The notes: a model not told the origin generated them from the sequence alone. Numbered from the stretch's first letter, positions 1 through 8,650 are shown. The stretch: 64,000 bases of DNA from Trebonia sp963773105 (GCA_963773105.1 CAVZAA010000003.1:992001-1056000); one strand, 5' to 3'. A program made the numbers and translations.

Positions 1-455
1 CTGAGCGCCCGGTGCGCGAACGCCCGGGCCGCGCTGGGCGTGATCCGCACCCGGAGCACGCCGGGGCCGTCGGCCGGGATGTCGTCCGACAGCGGCTCGA
101 TCGGCGCCTCGCTGTCCTCCTGCGCCTCGATGACCACCCGGTCGCCGTCGCTATCCCACGCCAGGGCGATCGCGCCGACCCGGAAGTCCTCCGTCAGCGG
201 CAGGTCGAGCGGGCCGTCATCGCGTAGCGCGGGCGGAGCGATCTCCGGGATGTCCTCGGCCGCCCCGGTTCGCCTCAGTACCTCGTCGAGGAGCTCGTCG
301 AGGCGTTCCGCCAACAGGCTGACCTGGAACTTCTCAAGGGCGACGCTGGTCACCCGGCCCGTCGAGGTGGCCTGCAGGTAGAACGTCCGGTCACCCGGCT
401 GCCCTACCGAACCGGCCACGAACCTGTCCGGCGGGTCATAGTAAAAGACCGGCAT
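1..455 (-). CDS. DUF3090 family protein (3' part beyond window edge)
   Basis: ATG at 455 reading left; the frame stays open to base 1, so about 151 N-terminal residues are visible. The start MPVFYYDPPDRFVAGSVGQP and the segment VALEKFQVSLLAERLDELLDE match the actinobacterial DUF3090 family (about 190 residues), whose function is unknown. It begins 5 nt after the stop of the histidine phosphatase gene, so the two are almost certainly co-transcribed. This pairing is recurrent in actinobacteria (families TIGR03847 and TIGR03848). Family assignment is confident; biochemical role is not known. Confidence 0.85.
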   Translation of the reverse strand, partial: MPVFYYDPPDRFVAGSVGQPGDRTFYLQATSTGRVTSVALEKFQVSLLAERLDELLDEVLRRTGAAEDIPEIAPPALRDDGPLDLPLTEDFRVGAIALAWDSDGDRVVIEAQEDSEAPIEPLSDDIPADGPGVLRVRITPSAARAFAHRAL

Positions 456-460
456 GAGTC

Positions 461-1180
461 CTATCCTTCCGCACTACCAGCACTACTACCCGCGCCGCCG
501 CCGATCACGGCATCGCTGTTGTCGCCGGCGACAGCCCGTGGCAGCAGATCGGCCACCCCGCCGCCGGTGTCGTTCAGCCGAAGCACGAAGGGGCGCAGCG
601 GGGTGTAGTTGATCACCGTCAGCGAGCACGGGTCGGCCACGATGCGCTGGCACTGGTCCAGGTGGAGTCCCAGGGCGTCGGTCACGATCGCCTTGATCAC
701 GTCTCCGTGGGAGCAGACCAGGTAGGTCGCGTCCTTGCCGAGCCGCTCGTTCCAGTCCCTGATCGCGCTGACCGCCCGGTGCTGCATGTCGAGCATCGAC
801 TCGCCGTCGGGGCCGGGGAACCTGACCGCGCTCGGGTGCGCCTGGACGACCGGCCACAGCGGGTCCTTCGCCAGCTCCGCGAGCGACTTGCCGGTCCAGT
901 CGCCGTACCGGCACTCCCCCACCCGGTCGTCGACCACCGGCTCGGCGTGCCCGGTGGCGGCATGGCCGTTTCCGGCCGCGATGAGCTCCGCCACGGTCTG
1001 CCGGCAGCGCTCGAGCGGGCTGGTCACCACCGCGTCGAGCTTCACCGGGGCGATCCGCGCGCCCAGCGTCCGCGCCTGCGCCCGGCCCCGGTCGTCGAGG
1101 CCGACCCCCGGCGTCCAGCCCGTCAGCAGCTGCCCCGTGGTAGCGGTCAGGCCATGCCGGACAAGCAGAACTGTCGTCAC
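461..1180 (-). CDS. Histidine phosphatase family protein (MSMEG_4193-type phosphomutase)
   Basis: 239 residues. The N-terminus TTVLLVRHGLT carries the RHG phosphohistidine motif of the phosphoglycerate mutase-like superfamily, TSPLERCRQT is the conserved second arginine region, and VCSHGDVIKA carries the second catalytic histidine. The start is GTG, inferred from the RHG motif lying 7 residues in; a TAAAGT hexamer 8 nt upstream makes a leaderless message possible. It is the first gene of a pair with the DUF3090 gene. Substrate is unknown; a phosphomonoester hydrolase is more likely than a true mutase. The C-terminal 20 residues are Gly/Ser/Ala-rich and probably disordered. Confidence 0.85.
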   Translation of the reverse strand: MTTVLLVRHGLTATTGQLLTGWTPGVGLDDRGRAQARTLGARIAPVKLDAVVTSPLERCRQTVAELIAAGNGHAATGHAEPVVDDRVGECRYGDWTGKSLAELAKDPLWPVVQAHPSAVRFPGPDGESMLDMQHRAVSAIRDWNERLGKDATYLVCSHGDVIKAIVTDALGLHLDQCQRIVADPCSLTVINYTPLRPFVLRLNDTGGGVADLLPRAVAGDNSDAVIGGGAGSSAGSAEG

Positions 1181-1213
1181 GTATCCCGACTTTAGAACAT
1201 GTTCGGGGCCGGG

Positions 1214-1894
1214 CTAACACAGCGAATATTCAGAGTTGCCGAAACTTACTAGGTCGCCGGGGGTGACGCTGACCTTGCCGCGGACCCGCCAGCCGTTGAC
1301 CCGGGTGCCGTTGGTTGATTCCAGGTCGGTGAGCAGCCAGCCTTCCGCCGTCCGCTCGAGGGTGGCGTGCCGTCTGGACACCGTCATGTCGGCGATCGCC
1401 AGATCGCAGCCGGCGTCCCGGCCGATGCTGAACTGCTCGCCGCTGCCGCGCGGGAACTGCAGCGGGAGCGGCCGCCTGACGTCGGCCGACGCCGCCAGGC
1501 CCATCGTCGTGAGGCGGGCGGCGGGCGCGGCGGCGGGCGTCACCGTGCGCGGGCCGCTGTCGAGGTCGCGGCGGGCGGGCCCGGCCGAGCCGGATAGCCG
1601 GGACCAGGCGCCGCGGACCCAGCCGGTCAGCTGGCGGCGGCCCGCGCTGAGGGCGGAAACGGGGTGCGGCCGGCTGGGCAGGTCCTCCACCAGCGGTGAC
1701 AGCTCGCCGTGGCGCCTGGCCTCGAGCACCGCGTTCATCCGGTGCAGGAACGTGTCATGGGACAGCCGGCCGGCCACGAACTCGTCCTTGAGACGGCTCG
1801 CCACCTCGTCCCGATCGGCGTCGGAGGCGCGCAGGCCGCCTGGCGTCGGTCCCACCTCGGCCGGCGTCGGGCCCTCGGCCGCAGAACCTCCCAT
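1214..1894 (-). CDS. DUF1707 and FHA domain protein
   Basis: 226 residues from ATG 1894. Residues about 20-70 (ASDADRDEVASRLKDEFVAG) match the DUF1707 domain, a short helical module common at the N-terminus of actinobacterial regulatory or membrane proteins. The last 90 residues form a forkhead-associated domain with the phosphothreonine-binding hallmarks GRDAGCDL, SRRHATLE and STNGTRVNGWRV. It should bind a Thr-phosphorylated partner of a Ser/Thr kinase in the cytoplasm; no kinase gene is in the window. A proline/arginine-rich linker separates the domains. It lies 76 bp downstream of the enoyl reductase gene on the same strand and may be read through from it. Confidence 0.85.
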   Translation of the reverse strand: MGGSAAEGPTPAEVGPTPGGLRASDADRDEVASRLKDEFVAGRLSHDTFLHRMNAVLEARRHGELSPLVEDLPSRPHPVSALSAGRRQLTGWVRGAWSRLSGSAGPARRDLDSGPRTVTPAAAPAARLTTMGLAASADVRRPLPLQFPRGSGEQFSIGRDAGCDLAIADMTVSRRHATLERTAEGWLLTDLESTNGTRVNGWRVRGKVSVTPGDLVSFGNSEYSLC

Positions 1895-1970
1895 GAAAGC
1901 GAGTATCGGGATCAACCGGCCGCCGCGCAAGGCGAACCACGGTAACCGTGGGCGCCGGAGTTGTCGGGGC

Positions 1971-2735
1971 CTATACCCCGACGGCGTGCACGCCCCCGTC
2001 GACGTGCACGATCTCCCCGGTGGTGGCGGGGAACCAGTCGGACAGCAGCGCCACGCAGGCCCGCGCGGCGGCGTCCGGGTTGGCGATGTCCCAGCCGAGG
2101 GGCGCGCGCTGGGCCCAGACGTCCTCGAACTTCTCGAAGCCGGGTATCGACTTGGCCGCCATCGTCTTGAGCGGCCCGGCCGCGACCAGGTTGACCCGGA
2201 CCCGCTGCGGTCCCAGGTCGCGGGCAAGATAACGGGCGCAGGACTCGAGCCCGGCCTTCGCCACGCCCATCCAGTCGTAGCCCGGCCAGGCGACGGACGC
2301 GTCGAAGTCCAGGCCGACGACCGAGCCGCCGTCCCGCATCAGCGGCAGCGCCGCCATCGCCAGCGACTTGAGCGAGAAGGTGGACACCTGCACCGCCTTG
2401 GCGACGTCCTCCCACGGGGTGGCGAGGAAGTTGCCGCCGAGCGCGGACTGCGGCGCGTTCCCGATCGAGTGGACAACGCCGTCGAGGCCGTCGACGTGCT
2501 CGCGGACCCGGTCGGCGAGCGACTCGAGCTGGCCGACGTCGGTGACGTCAAGCTCGATCACCGGGGCCTCGGCCGGCAGCCGCTTGGCGATCCGCGCCAC
2601 CAGCGTGGGCCGCGGGAACGCGGTGAGCACCACCGTCGCGCCCTGCTCCTGCGCCACCCGTGCCACGTGGAAGGCGATCGAGGCGTCGGTGAGCACCCCG
2701 GTCACAAGGATCCGCTTGCCGTCGAGAATGCCCAT
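1971..2735 (-). CDS. fabI: Enoyl-[acyl-carrier-protein] reductase, InhA type
   Basis: 254 residues. NADH-dependent reduction of trans-2-enoyl-ACP, the last step of each FAS-II elongation round. The N-terminus GILDGKRILVTGVLTDASIA is the atypical SDR cofactor site of FabI/InhA, and YDWMGVAKAGLES contains the catalytic Tyr and Lys (Tyr-x6-Lys). Overall it resembles mycobacterial InhA closely, and it follows fabG as in the mycobacterial mabA-inhA operon (43 bp gap, same strand). The ATG at 2735 is chosen over an in-frame TTG just before it because homologues begin M-G-(I/L)-L-D-G-K. It would be the target of isoniazid/triclosan-class inhibitors; nothing in the sequence suggests resistance. Confidence 0.95.
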   Translation of the reverse strand: MGILDGKRILVTGVLTDASIAFHVARVAQEQGATVVLTAFPRPTLVARIAKRLPAEAPVIELDVTDVGQLESLADRVREHVDGLDGVVHSIGNAPQSALGGNFLATPWEDVAKAVQVSTFSLKSLAMAALPLMRDGGSVVGLDFDASVAWPGYDWMGVAKAGLESCARYLARDLGPQRVRVNLVAAGPLKTMAAKSIPGFEKFEDVWAQRAPLGWDIANPDAAARACVALLSDWFPATTGEIVHVDGGVHAVGV

Positions 2736-2778
2736 CAAAAACCAGCTTTCATGGTGAGGTACCGGAACATTTGCGTCG

Positions 2779-3483
2779 TCAATGGCCCATGCCGAGGCCG
2801 CCGTCGACCGGGATGACAGCGCCGGTGATGTAGGCGGCGTCCGGGCCCGCGAGGAAGGCGACCGCGCCCGCGACCTCGTCGGCGGCGGCGTAGCGGCCGA
2901 GCGGGACGGCCCCGATGATGGCGGCCTTGCGCTCGTCGGACAGCACCGCGGTCATGTCGCTGTCCACGAACCCGGGCGCGATGACGTTGGCGGTGATGTT
3001 GCGGGAGCCGAGCTCGCGGGCGAGCGAGCGCGCCAGCCCGACCAGGCCCGCCTTGGACGCCGCGTAGTTGGCCTGGCCGCCGGAGCCGTAGAGCCCGACG
3101 ACCGAGGAGATGAAGATCATCCGGCCGCGCCGCATCTTCATCATCGGCCGCACGGCGCGCTTGGCGACCCGGTAAGAGCCGGTCAGGTTGGTGTCGAGCA
3201 CCTCGGCGAACGACTCCTCGCTCATCAGCGCGAGCAGCTGGTCCTTGGTGATGCCGGCGTTGGCGACGAGCACCTCGACCGGCCCCTGCTCCTTCTCCAC
3301 CGCCGTGAAGGCCGCGTCCACCGACGCCGCGTCGCGCACGTCGCAGCCGACCACAGACAGCCCCTCCACCGGGTCGCCGGACCGCGAGGTGACGGTGACG
3401 CTGTCCCCGTCGGCCGCCAGCCGCCGCGCGATCGCCAGCCCGATTCCCCGGTTCCCGCCCGTCACTAGCACCGAACGTGCCAC
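2779..3483 (-). CDS. fabG: 3-oxoacyl-ACP reductase, FabG/MabA type
   Basis: About 234 residues from GTG 3483 (ARSVLVTGGNRGIGLAIARR); an in-frame ATG at 3534 would add 17 residues that homologues lack and would overlap the transposase remnant, so the GTG is preferred. NADPH-dependent reduction of 3-ketoacyl-ACP in FAS-II. Visible motifs: TGGNRGIG cofactor loop, NAG at NAGITKDQ, catalytic SSVVG Ser and YAASK Tyr/Lys, and the C-terminus GAVIPVDGGLGMGH as in mycobacterial MabA. First gene of the fabG-fabI operon. The promoter region lies against, or inside, the truncated tnpB, so the IS remnant now forms the upstream DNA. Confidence 0.93.
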   Translation of the reverse strand: MARSVLVTGGNRGIGLAIARRLAADGDSVTVTSRSGDPVEGLSVVGCDVRDAASVDAAFTAVEKEQGPVEVLVANAGITKDQLLALMSEESFAEVLDTNLTGSYRVAKRAVRPMMKMRRGRMIFISSVVGLYGSGGQANYAASKAGLVGLARSLARELGSRNITANVIAPGFVDSDMTAVLSDERKAAIIGAVPLGRYAAADEVAGAVAFLAGPDAAYITGAVIPVDGGLGMGH

Positions 3484-3506
3484 GTCTACCCCACATCCGA
3501 GATCGA

Positions 3507-4265
3507 TCAAGTTGCCAGCCGAGGGTACCGCCATCGCGCCGGCCGCACGCTGCTAACCCTGCCCGGCCGGCGCCGGGCCCGCAGCTGCCGCCGCGCGCTG
3601 CGCTGTCCGGCCTGACCTTTAGCGCGCCGCAAGAACTTCGGCGCAGCGATCTTGGTGCCGTCATCCAGTACCGCGAAGTGAGTCAGGCCGAGGTCGATCC
3701 CGCACTCGCGGTCAGTGCCGGGCAGCGGCCCGCGGCCGGCCTCGACCACGAACGACGCGAAGAACCGGCCCGCCGCGTCGCGGACCACCGTGACCGACGA
3801 CGGGGCGGCGGGCAGGTCGCGGGACCAGCGCACCTCAACCTCGCCGATCTTCGGCAGGCGCAGCCGCCCGTTGCCCAGCACCCGGAACCGGGAGTTCGCG
3901 GTGAACCTGACCGACTGCCTGCGGTCTTTCCTGGACCGGAAACGGGGCGGCGCGACCTTCGGGCCCTTCCGCTTCCCCGTGACCGACGCGAAGAAGCTCC
4001 GGTAGGCCACGTTCAGGTCCGTGAGGGCCTGCTGGAGCACCACCGACGACACCTCCCCGAGCCATGCCCTCTCCGGCGTTTCCTTGGAGGCGGTCAGCGC
4101 GGCCGACAGCATCGCATCGCTGATGTACGGCTCCCCGGCCGCGTGCGCGGCCCGCCGCGCCGCCAGCGCGTCGTTGAACACCACCCGCGCGCACCCGAAC
4201 GCCCGGGCCAGCGCCTCGCGCTGGGGGGCGTCGGGGTAAAGGCGGTAGTTGTAGCGAAGCTGCAC
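3507..4265 (-). pseudogene. tnpB: Truncated TnpB (IS200/IS605 OrfB) nuclease-like gene
   Basis: Starts GTG 4265 with LRYNYRLYPDAPQREALARA, the usual N-terminus of OrfB/TnpB, followed by the conserved SSVVLQQALTDL segment and the RuvC-I motif GIDLGLTHFAVLDDG with its catalytic Asp. The homologous part stops after APKFLRRAK; about 35 unrelated residues follow before the stop at 3507. A full TnpB has about 400 residues with RuvC-II, RuvC-III and a zinc ribbon; all three are missing, so the protein cannot be an active RNA-guided nuclease. The truncation point abuts fabG. It is divergent from the tnpA remnant with 15 nt between starts. Confidence 0.85.
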
Positions 4266-4280
4266 GTGAATACCATATTC

Positions 4281-4691
4281 ATGGCCACTGACATCGACAT
4301 CGGCACTGGCCGGCACCGTGTCTCCGCGTTGCACGCCCACTGGGTCTTCGCCACCGAGTACCGGCACGCCGTCGCCGGCCGCCACCTCGTAAGGCCGGAA
4401 GAGATCACGCGGGACGTGCGCGCCGACTTCGAGACCGAACTGGCCGAGTTCAACATCGAGCCCAATCACGCCCGCCTCCTGGTGAATTTCCCGCCCAGGT
4501 CACCCTGTCCAAGCTCGTCAACTCCCTGACGAGCGTCTCCTCACGGCGGATGCGGCAGGACCCCCTACCCGCGCCGCCACCACCGGAGGGCGGACCGGCC
4601 GCGGTCCGGCTCGTACTTCGCCGGGTCGGCCGGCCGAGCCCCCATCGCCGTGCTCCGCCAGTACATCGAGCAGCAGAACCAGCCCGGTTAG
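4281..4691 (+). pseudogene. tnpA: Frameshifted TnpA (IS200/IS605 Y1 transposase)
   Basis: The ATG frame reads HRVSALHAHWVFATEYRHAV then EFNIEPNHARLLVNFPP, the IS200 TnpA layout. At about 4495 the reading frame shifts to VTLSKLVNSLTSVSSRRMRQ, and near 4595 it shifts again to RSGSYFAGSAGRAPIAVLRQ followed by YIEQQNQPG and a stop at 4689-4691. The HUH metal site, normally His-hydrophobic-His, reads His-Ala-Arg, so the second ligand is lost; the nucleophilic Tyr of the YIEQQ helix is still visible. Two indels plus a lost catalytic residue make this a clear pseudogene. Confidence 0.85.
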
Positions 4692-4849
4692 GGCACGCTC
4701 GAGCCTGGCGGCCCTCCCGCGTCCGCCTTCACCGCCGACCTGAAGGCCCGCGCACCAGCGGACGGCTTGTTAGCTATCCGCCAGATACGACCGAGCGTGA
4801 CAATGCGCTAGGGCATGCGGCGCAGGGTGAGGTTGGCGCGGGGCGCCCG

Positions 4850-6373
4850 ATGATAGGTTTTCGTGTTGTGGATGATCACAATGGACGGATCGACGCCGAG
4901 TTCACGGCGCTGCCGCTGCGGAATCTGGCCGATGCCGCGCTCGACGCGGCCAGAAACCTCGGCGCCGACCACGCCGACTTCCGGGTAGAGCGGACACGAG
5001 GCCAGCGGATCGCGCTGTCCGACGGCCGCCTCCAATCGCTCTCCGACGGCGACGACAGCGGCCTCGCGGTCCGCGTCATCGTGGACGGAACCTGGGGATT
5101 CGCCTCCGCGGTGGACCTCACCGCCGAGGCCGCCAGGGATGCCGCGCGGAACGCGGTCGAGGTCGCCATGGTCGCCGCCGCGATGAACACCGAGCGGATC
5201 GAGCTCGCGCCCGAGCCCGGCTACGGCGACGTCAGCTGGGTGTCGGCCTACGACGTGGACCCGTTCGCGGTGTCGCCCAAGGAGAAGACGGACCTCCTCG
5301 CGGCCTGGTCGGCCGGGCTGCTCGCGCATTCCGCGGTCAGCCACGCGGACGTGAGCCTGTACCAGGTCAAGGAGTGCAAGTTCTACACCGACGGCGCCAC
5401 CACGGCGACCCAGCAGCGGGTCAGGCTGCACCCGGAGATCACCGCGACCGCCGTCACCGAGTCCGGGTTCGACGACATGCGCACGCTGGCGCCGCCGGCC
5501 GGCCGCGGCTGGGAGTACCTGACCGGGACCGGCTGGAACTTCCAGGCCGAGCTGGCCGAGCTGCCGGAACTGCTGGCGGAGAAGCTCAAGGCCCCTTCGG
5601 TCGAGGCCGGCCGCTACGACCTGGTGATCGACCCGTCCAACCTGTGGCTCACCATTCACGAGTCGATCGGGCACGCCACCGAGCTGGACCGGGCGCTCGG
5701 CTACGAGGCGGCCTACGCGGGCACCTCGTTCGCCACCCTCGACAAGCTGAACGCCCTGCAGTACGGCTCGCGGGCGATGCACGTCACCGGCGACCGCACC
5801 CAGCAGCACGGCCTCGCCACCGTCGGCTATGACGACGAGGGCGTGGAGGGCCAGTCCTGGGACCTGATCGCGGGCGGGGTGCTCGTCGGCTACCAGCTCG
5901 ACCGGCGGATGGCGCAGCTCAAGGGGTTCGGCCGGTCCAACGGGTGCGCGTTCGCGGACTCGCCGGGCCACATGCCGCTGCAGCGGATGGCCAACGTCTC
6001 CCTGCAGCCGGCCGCGGACGGCCCGTCGGCCGACGAGCTGATCGGCGCGGTCGAGAACGGCGTGTACATCCTGGGCGACAAGTCGTGGTCGATCGACATG
6101 CAGCGCTACAACTTCCAGTTCACCGGCCAGCGGTTCTACCGGATCAGGAACGGCAGGCTCGACGGCCAGCTCAAGGACGTCGCCTACCAGGCGACGACGA
6201 CCGACTTCTGGAACTCGATGGAGGCAGTCGGCGGCCCCCAGACGTACGTGCTGGGCGGGGCGTTCAACTGCGGGAAGGGTCAGCCCGGCCAGGTCGCGCC
6301 GGTGAGCCACGGCGCGCCCGCCGCGCTCTTCCGCTCGGTGCGGGTGCTCAACACTGCGGAGGAAGGGAATTAA
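4850..6373 (+). CDS. tldD: TldD-family metalloprotease
   Basis: 507 residues from ATG 4850; a GTG at 4868 is an equally possible start. TldD/TldE proteins form a heterodimeric metalloprotease that unfolds and degrades short or unstructured peptides, known in enterobacteria for microcin B17 and CcdA. The zinc-binding signature HESIGHATELD (HExxxH) is present around residue 270, so this is the catalytic TldD-like partner. The C-terminal half (NGVYILGDKSWSID, NFQFTGQRFYRIRNGRL) is typical of the family. It is followed after 3 nt by the PmbA/TldE partner, so the two are translated together. No RiPP precursor gene is visible nearby, so the native substrate is unknown. Confidence 0.93.
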   Translation: MIGFRVVDDHNGRIDAEFTALPLRNLADAALDAARNLGADHADFRVERTRGQRIALSDGRLQSLSDGDDSGLAVRVIVDGTWGFASAVDLTAEAARDAARNAVEVAMVAAAMNTERIELAPEPGYGDVSWVSAYDVDPFAVSPKEKTDLLAAWSAGLLAHSAVSHADVSLYQVKECKFYTDGATTATQQRVRLHPEITATAVTESGFDDMRTLAPPAGRGWEYLTGTGWNFQAELAELPELLAEKLKAPSVEAGRYDLVIDPSNLWLTIHESIGHATELDRALGYEAAYAGTSFATLDKLNALQYGSRAMHVTGDRTQQHGLATVGYDDEGVEGQSWDLIAGGVLVGYQLDRRMAQLKGFGRSNGCAFADSPGHMPLQRMANVSLQPAADGPSADELIGAVENGVYILGDKSWSIDMQRYNFQFTGQRFYRIRNGRLDGQLKDVAYQATTTDFWNSMEAVGGPQTYVLGGAFNCGKGQPGQVAPVSHGAPAALFRSVRVLNTAEEGN

Positions 6374-6376
6374 GGC

Positions 6377-7801
6377 ATGATTCCGAACGGACCCTTGATG
6401 ACACCGCAGGACACGGTTGAGCGGGCACTGTCGGCGGCCAAGGCCGGGGGTGAGTGCGTGGTCATCGCCGATGAGTCCTCCACCGCGAACCTGCGCTGGG
6501 CGGGCAACACCCTCACCACCAACGGGGTCGCGGCGTCGCGCTCGCTCACGGTGATCGCGATCGACCGGCGGGCCGACGGCACCGCCGGGGTCGGCACCGT
6601 CTCCCGTTCCGGCATCACCCCCGACCAGGTGGAAGACCTGGTGCGGGAGGCGGAGAAGGCGGCCGAAGAGGCGTCGCCGGCCGAAGACGCGGCAGAGCTC
6701 ATTTCAGGCGAAGACACGGTCCGTTCGATATCGGATGATGTTTGGTCTTTGCCTTCGCGCGCCACCGATTTCGGAGTCTTCCGCGGGTTCGCGGCCGAGC
6801 TGGGCGAGACGCTGCGGGCGGCCGAGGGCGCGGGCCGCAAGCTCTACGGTTTTGCCGAGCACGACGTGACCTCGACCTTCGTCGGCAACTCGGCCGGGCT
6901 GCGGGTGCGCTACGACCAGCCCGGCGGGCGCCTGGAGCTGAACGCGAAGTCGGGCGACATGACCCGGTCGGCCTGGGCCGGCGCCTCGACCAGGGACTTC
7001 ACCGACGTGGACGTGGTCGCGCTCGAAGCCGGGCTGGCCGAGCGGCTGTCCTGGCAGGAGCGGAAGATCGAGCTGCCGGCCGGCCGGTACGAGACCCTGC
7101 TGCCGCCGACCGCGGTCTCCGACATGCTGATCTACATGTACTGGTCGGCCGGGGCGCGGGACGCGGCCGAGGGGCGGACGGTCTTCTCCAAGCCCGGCGG
7201 CGGCACCCGGATCGGCGAGCGGCTGTCGCCGCTGCCGGTCGACCTGTTCAGCGACCCGGGCTACCCGGGCCTGGAGTGCGCGCCGTTCGTGGTGGCGCAC
7301 TCCTCCGGCCGCGATTCCTCGGTGTTCGACAACGGGCTTCCGGCCGGGCGGGCCGCCTGGATCTCCGCCGGCACGCTGTCGGCGCTGCACTCGAGCCGGT
7401 TCTCGGCCGCGGCGGCGGGGGTGCCGGTCACCCCGTCGGTGGACAACCTGATCATGACCGCGCCGGGCGCGTCCGCGTCGCTGGCGGAGATGATCGCCTC
7501 GACCAGGCGCGGGCTGCTGCTCACCTGCCTGTGGTACATCAGGCAGGTCGACCCGCAGACGCTGCTGCTGACCGGGCTCACCCGGGACGGCGTCTACCTG
7601 GTGGAGGCGGGCGAGGTGGTGGGCGCGGTGAACAACTTCAGGTTCAACGAGTCGCCGGTCGGGATGCTCGGCCGGGTGGTCGAGGCGGGGGCCACCTCGC
7701 GAACGCTGCCGCGCGAGTGGGGCGACTACTTCAACCGCGCCGCCATGCCGTCGCTGCGGGTGGACGGGTTCAACATGTCGTCGGTAAGCCAGGCCAGCTA
7801 A
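6377..7801 (+). CDS. pmbA: PmbA/TldE-family protein, partner of TldD
   Basis: 474 residues; a GGAGG-like ribosome site overlaps the end of tldD. It has the TldE fold but no HExxxH motif, as expected for the non-catalytic subunit. Conserved pieces include STANLRWAGNTLTTNG near the N-terminus and VDNLIMTAPGASASLAEMIA in the C-terminal domain. An unusual segment at about residues 113-128 (EDTVRSISDDVWSLPSRA) is encoded by a copy of a dispersed repeat (6719-6731 and flanks) also found at 39 kb. It reads as a small in-frame insertion in a surface region and gives no reason to suspect loss of function. Confidence 0.92.
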   Translation: MIPNGPLMTPQDTVERALSAAKAGGECVVIADESSTANLRWAGNTLTTNGVAASRSLTVIAIDRRADGTAGVGTVSRSGITPDQVEDLVREAEKAAEEASPAEDAAELISGEDTVRSISDDVWSLPSRATDFGVFRGFAAELGETLRAAEGAGRKLYGFAEHDVTSTFVGNSAGLRVRYDQPGGRLELNAKSGDMTRSAWAGASTRDFTDVDVVALEAGLAERLSWQERKIELPAGRYETLLPPTAVSDMLIYMYWSAGARDAAEGRTVFSKPGGGTRIGERLSPLPVDLFSDPGYPGLECAPFVVAHSSGRDSSVFDNGLPAGRAAWISAGTLSALHSSRFSAAAAGVPVTPSVDNLIMTAPGASASLAEMIASTRRGLLLTCLWYIRQVDPQTLLLTGLTRDGVYLVEAGEVVGAVNNFRFNESPVGMLGRVVEAGATSRTLPREWGDYFNRAAMPSLRVDGFNMSSVSQAS

Positions 7802-7944
7802 CCCCGCGAGCCAAAGCGCGCGCCGCTGCTAGCGGACCGAGGAGGGACGGGGCGCAGCGACCGACCGACGAGGGAGCAGGCAGCGGCTTAGAGCGCGCGG
7901 CGGAAAGCACAGCTAGGGTGGTACCGGCGCCGCGTTCGGCGGCG

Positions 7945-7956
7945 TAGCTTGGAGGC
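7945..7956 (+). promoter_or_regulatory. -10 hexamer for leaderless DUF3099 message
   Basis: TAGCTT at 7945-7950 fits the actinobacterial TAnnnT -10 consensus and is followed by exactly 6 nt before the ATG at 7957, so transcription would begin at or next to the A of the start codon. The GGAGG in those 6 nt is too close to the ATG to act as a normal ribosome site. Confidence 0.5.
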
Positions 7957-8292
7957 ATGAGGATGGTTCACGGCGCACGCGGGCAGCAGGTGCACCTGGT
8001 TACCCAGGCGCGTCGGCCGATGTCCGAGGACATCAGGTACAGGCAGCACCGGTACCTGCTGATGATGGGCATCAGGACCCTCTGCTTCGCCATCGCGATC
8101 GTGCTGTTCGTCGCCCACATGCGGTGGCTGATCCTGGTCCCGGCCGTCGGCGCCATCATCATCCCGTACATCGCCGTCATTTTCGCTAACGGCGGACGTG
8201 AGCCGGACAACACCCGCGGATTTCTCGAGCACCGCCCGAAGCGCCCGGCGCTGGGCAAGCCGTCCGATTCCGGCCCCGACGATAAGCGCTAA
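7957..8292 (+). CDS. DUF3099 family membrane protein
   Basis: 111 residues. The N-terminal part QARRPMSEDIRYRQHRYLLM matches DUF3099 proteins of actinobacteria, followed by two hydrophobic helices at about residues 41-58 and 62-83 and a charged C-terminal tail. Function is unknown; it is a small inner-membrane protein. It lies 155 bp after pmbA and about 145 bp before the 6C RNA. The start is supported by the family N-terminus and by the -10 hexamer 6 nt upstream. Confidence 0.85.
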   Translation: MRMVHGARGQQVHLVTQARRPMSEDIRYRQHRYLLMMGIRTLCFAIAIVLFVAHMRWLILVPAVGAIIIPYIAVIFANGGREPDNTRGFLEHRPKRPALGKPSDSGPDDKR

Positions 8293-8399
8293 GTTATCGT
8301 CCAAATACTTTGAGTGGATGTTCGCGTTGCCATGCCGTTGCGGCGCGGCGTCAGTCGTGTGACGGTGATTTATTCCTGGGATTCGGTTCAAATTAGGTC

Positions 8400-8431
8400 T
8401 TGACACATAGGGGGGGCTCTTCCTGTACCAT
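8400..8431 (+). promoter_or_regulatory. Probable promoter of the 6C RNA
   Basis: Consensus TTGACA at 8400-8405 followed 18-20 nt later by a weak -10 around TGTACCAT (8424-8431). It directly precedes the C-rich hairpins. The spacing is slightly long and the -10 is poor, so the exact start is uncertain. Confidence 0.55.
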
Positions 8432-8433
8432 TC

Positions 8434-8557
8434 ATATCGGTGCCCTGGTCCCCCGTCGGGGTGCCACTGCCGTCGTTCCGGGCCCCCGTCGGAACGGCGA
8501 TGAATGCGACGCTGGGTGGTTTGCCCCCGTAGCCACCCAGCGTCGCTCTTTTTTTGC
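8434..8557 (+). ncRNA. Actinobacterial 6C small RNA
   Basis: The stretch carries three C-rich loop segments reading CCCCCGT: in GGTCCCCCGTCGGGG (about 8447-8461), in the hairpin CGTCGTTCCG / CGGAACGGCG (8471-8499), and in the terminator hairpin 8506-8546. Two hairpins displaying C-rich loops followed by an intrinsic terminator is the diagnostic architecture of the 6C RNA (Rfam actinomycete 6C class), which acts in trans on GC-rich mRNAs in mycobacteria. A TTGACA -35 box at 8400-8405 precedes it; the -10 is weaker, near 8424-8431, so the 5' end is approximate. Targets cannot be told from this window. Confidence 0.8.
8506..8555 (+). terminator. Intrinsic terminator of the 6C RNA
   Basis: A perfect 14-bp stem GCGACGCTGGGTGG / CCACCCAGCGTCGC with a loop containing GCCCCCGT, followed by a run of T. 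The loop is also one of the 6C C-rich loops. Confidence 0.9.
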
Positions 8558-8650
8558 CCAAAACCAGCGCACTGCGCGCATTGCAAGCGATCGCGGAAAT
8601 CTTAACGATAGCCTAACGGGCCTTAACATTTCCTGAAGGTTTGCCGCCCA

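Larger units (their letters stand above)
3507..4691. mobile_element. Decayed IS605-type element
   Basis: Divergent tnpA and tnpB remnants with starts 15 nt apart are the organisation of the IS605 subgroup. The tnpB side is cut off beside fabG, and the tnpA side ends at about 4691. I could not identify the subterminal hairpins that IS605 transposases use, so the true ends are uncertain. The element separates the fabG-fabI operon from tldD-pmbA. Confidence 0.75.
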
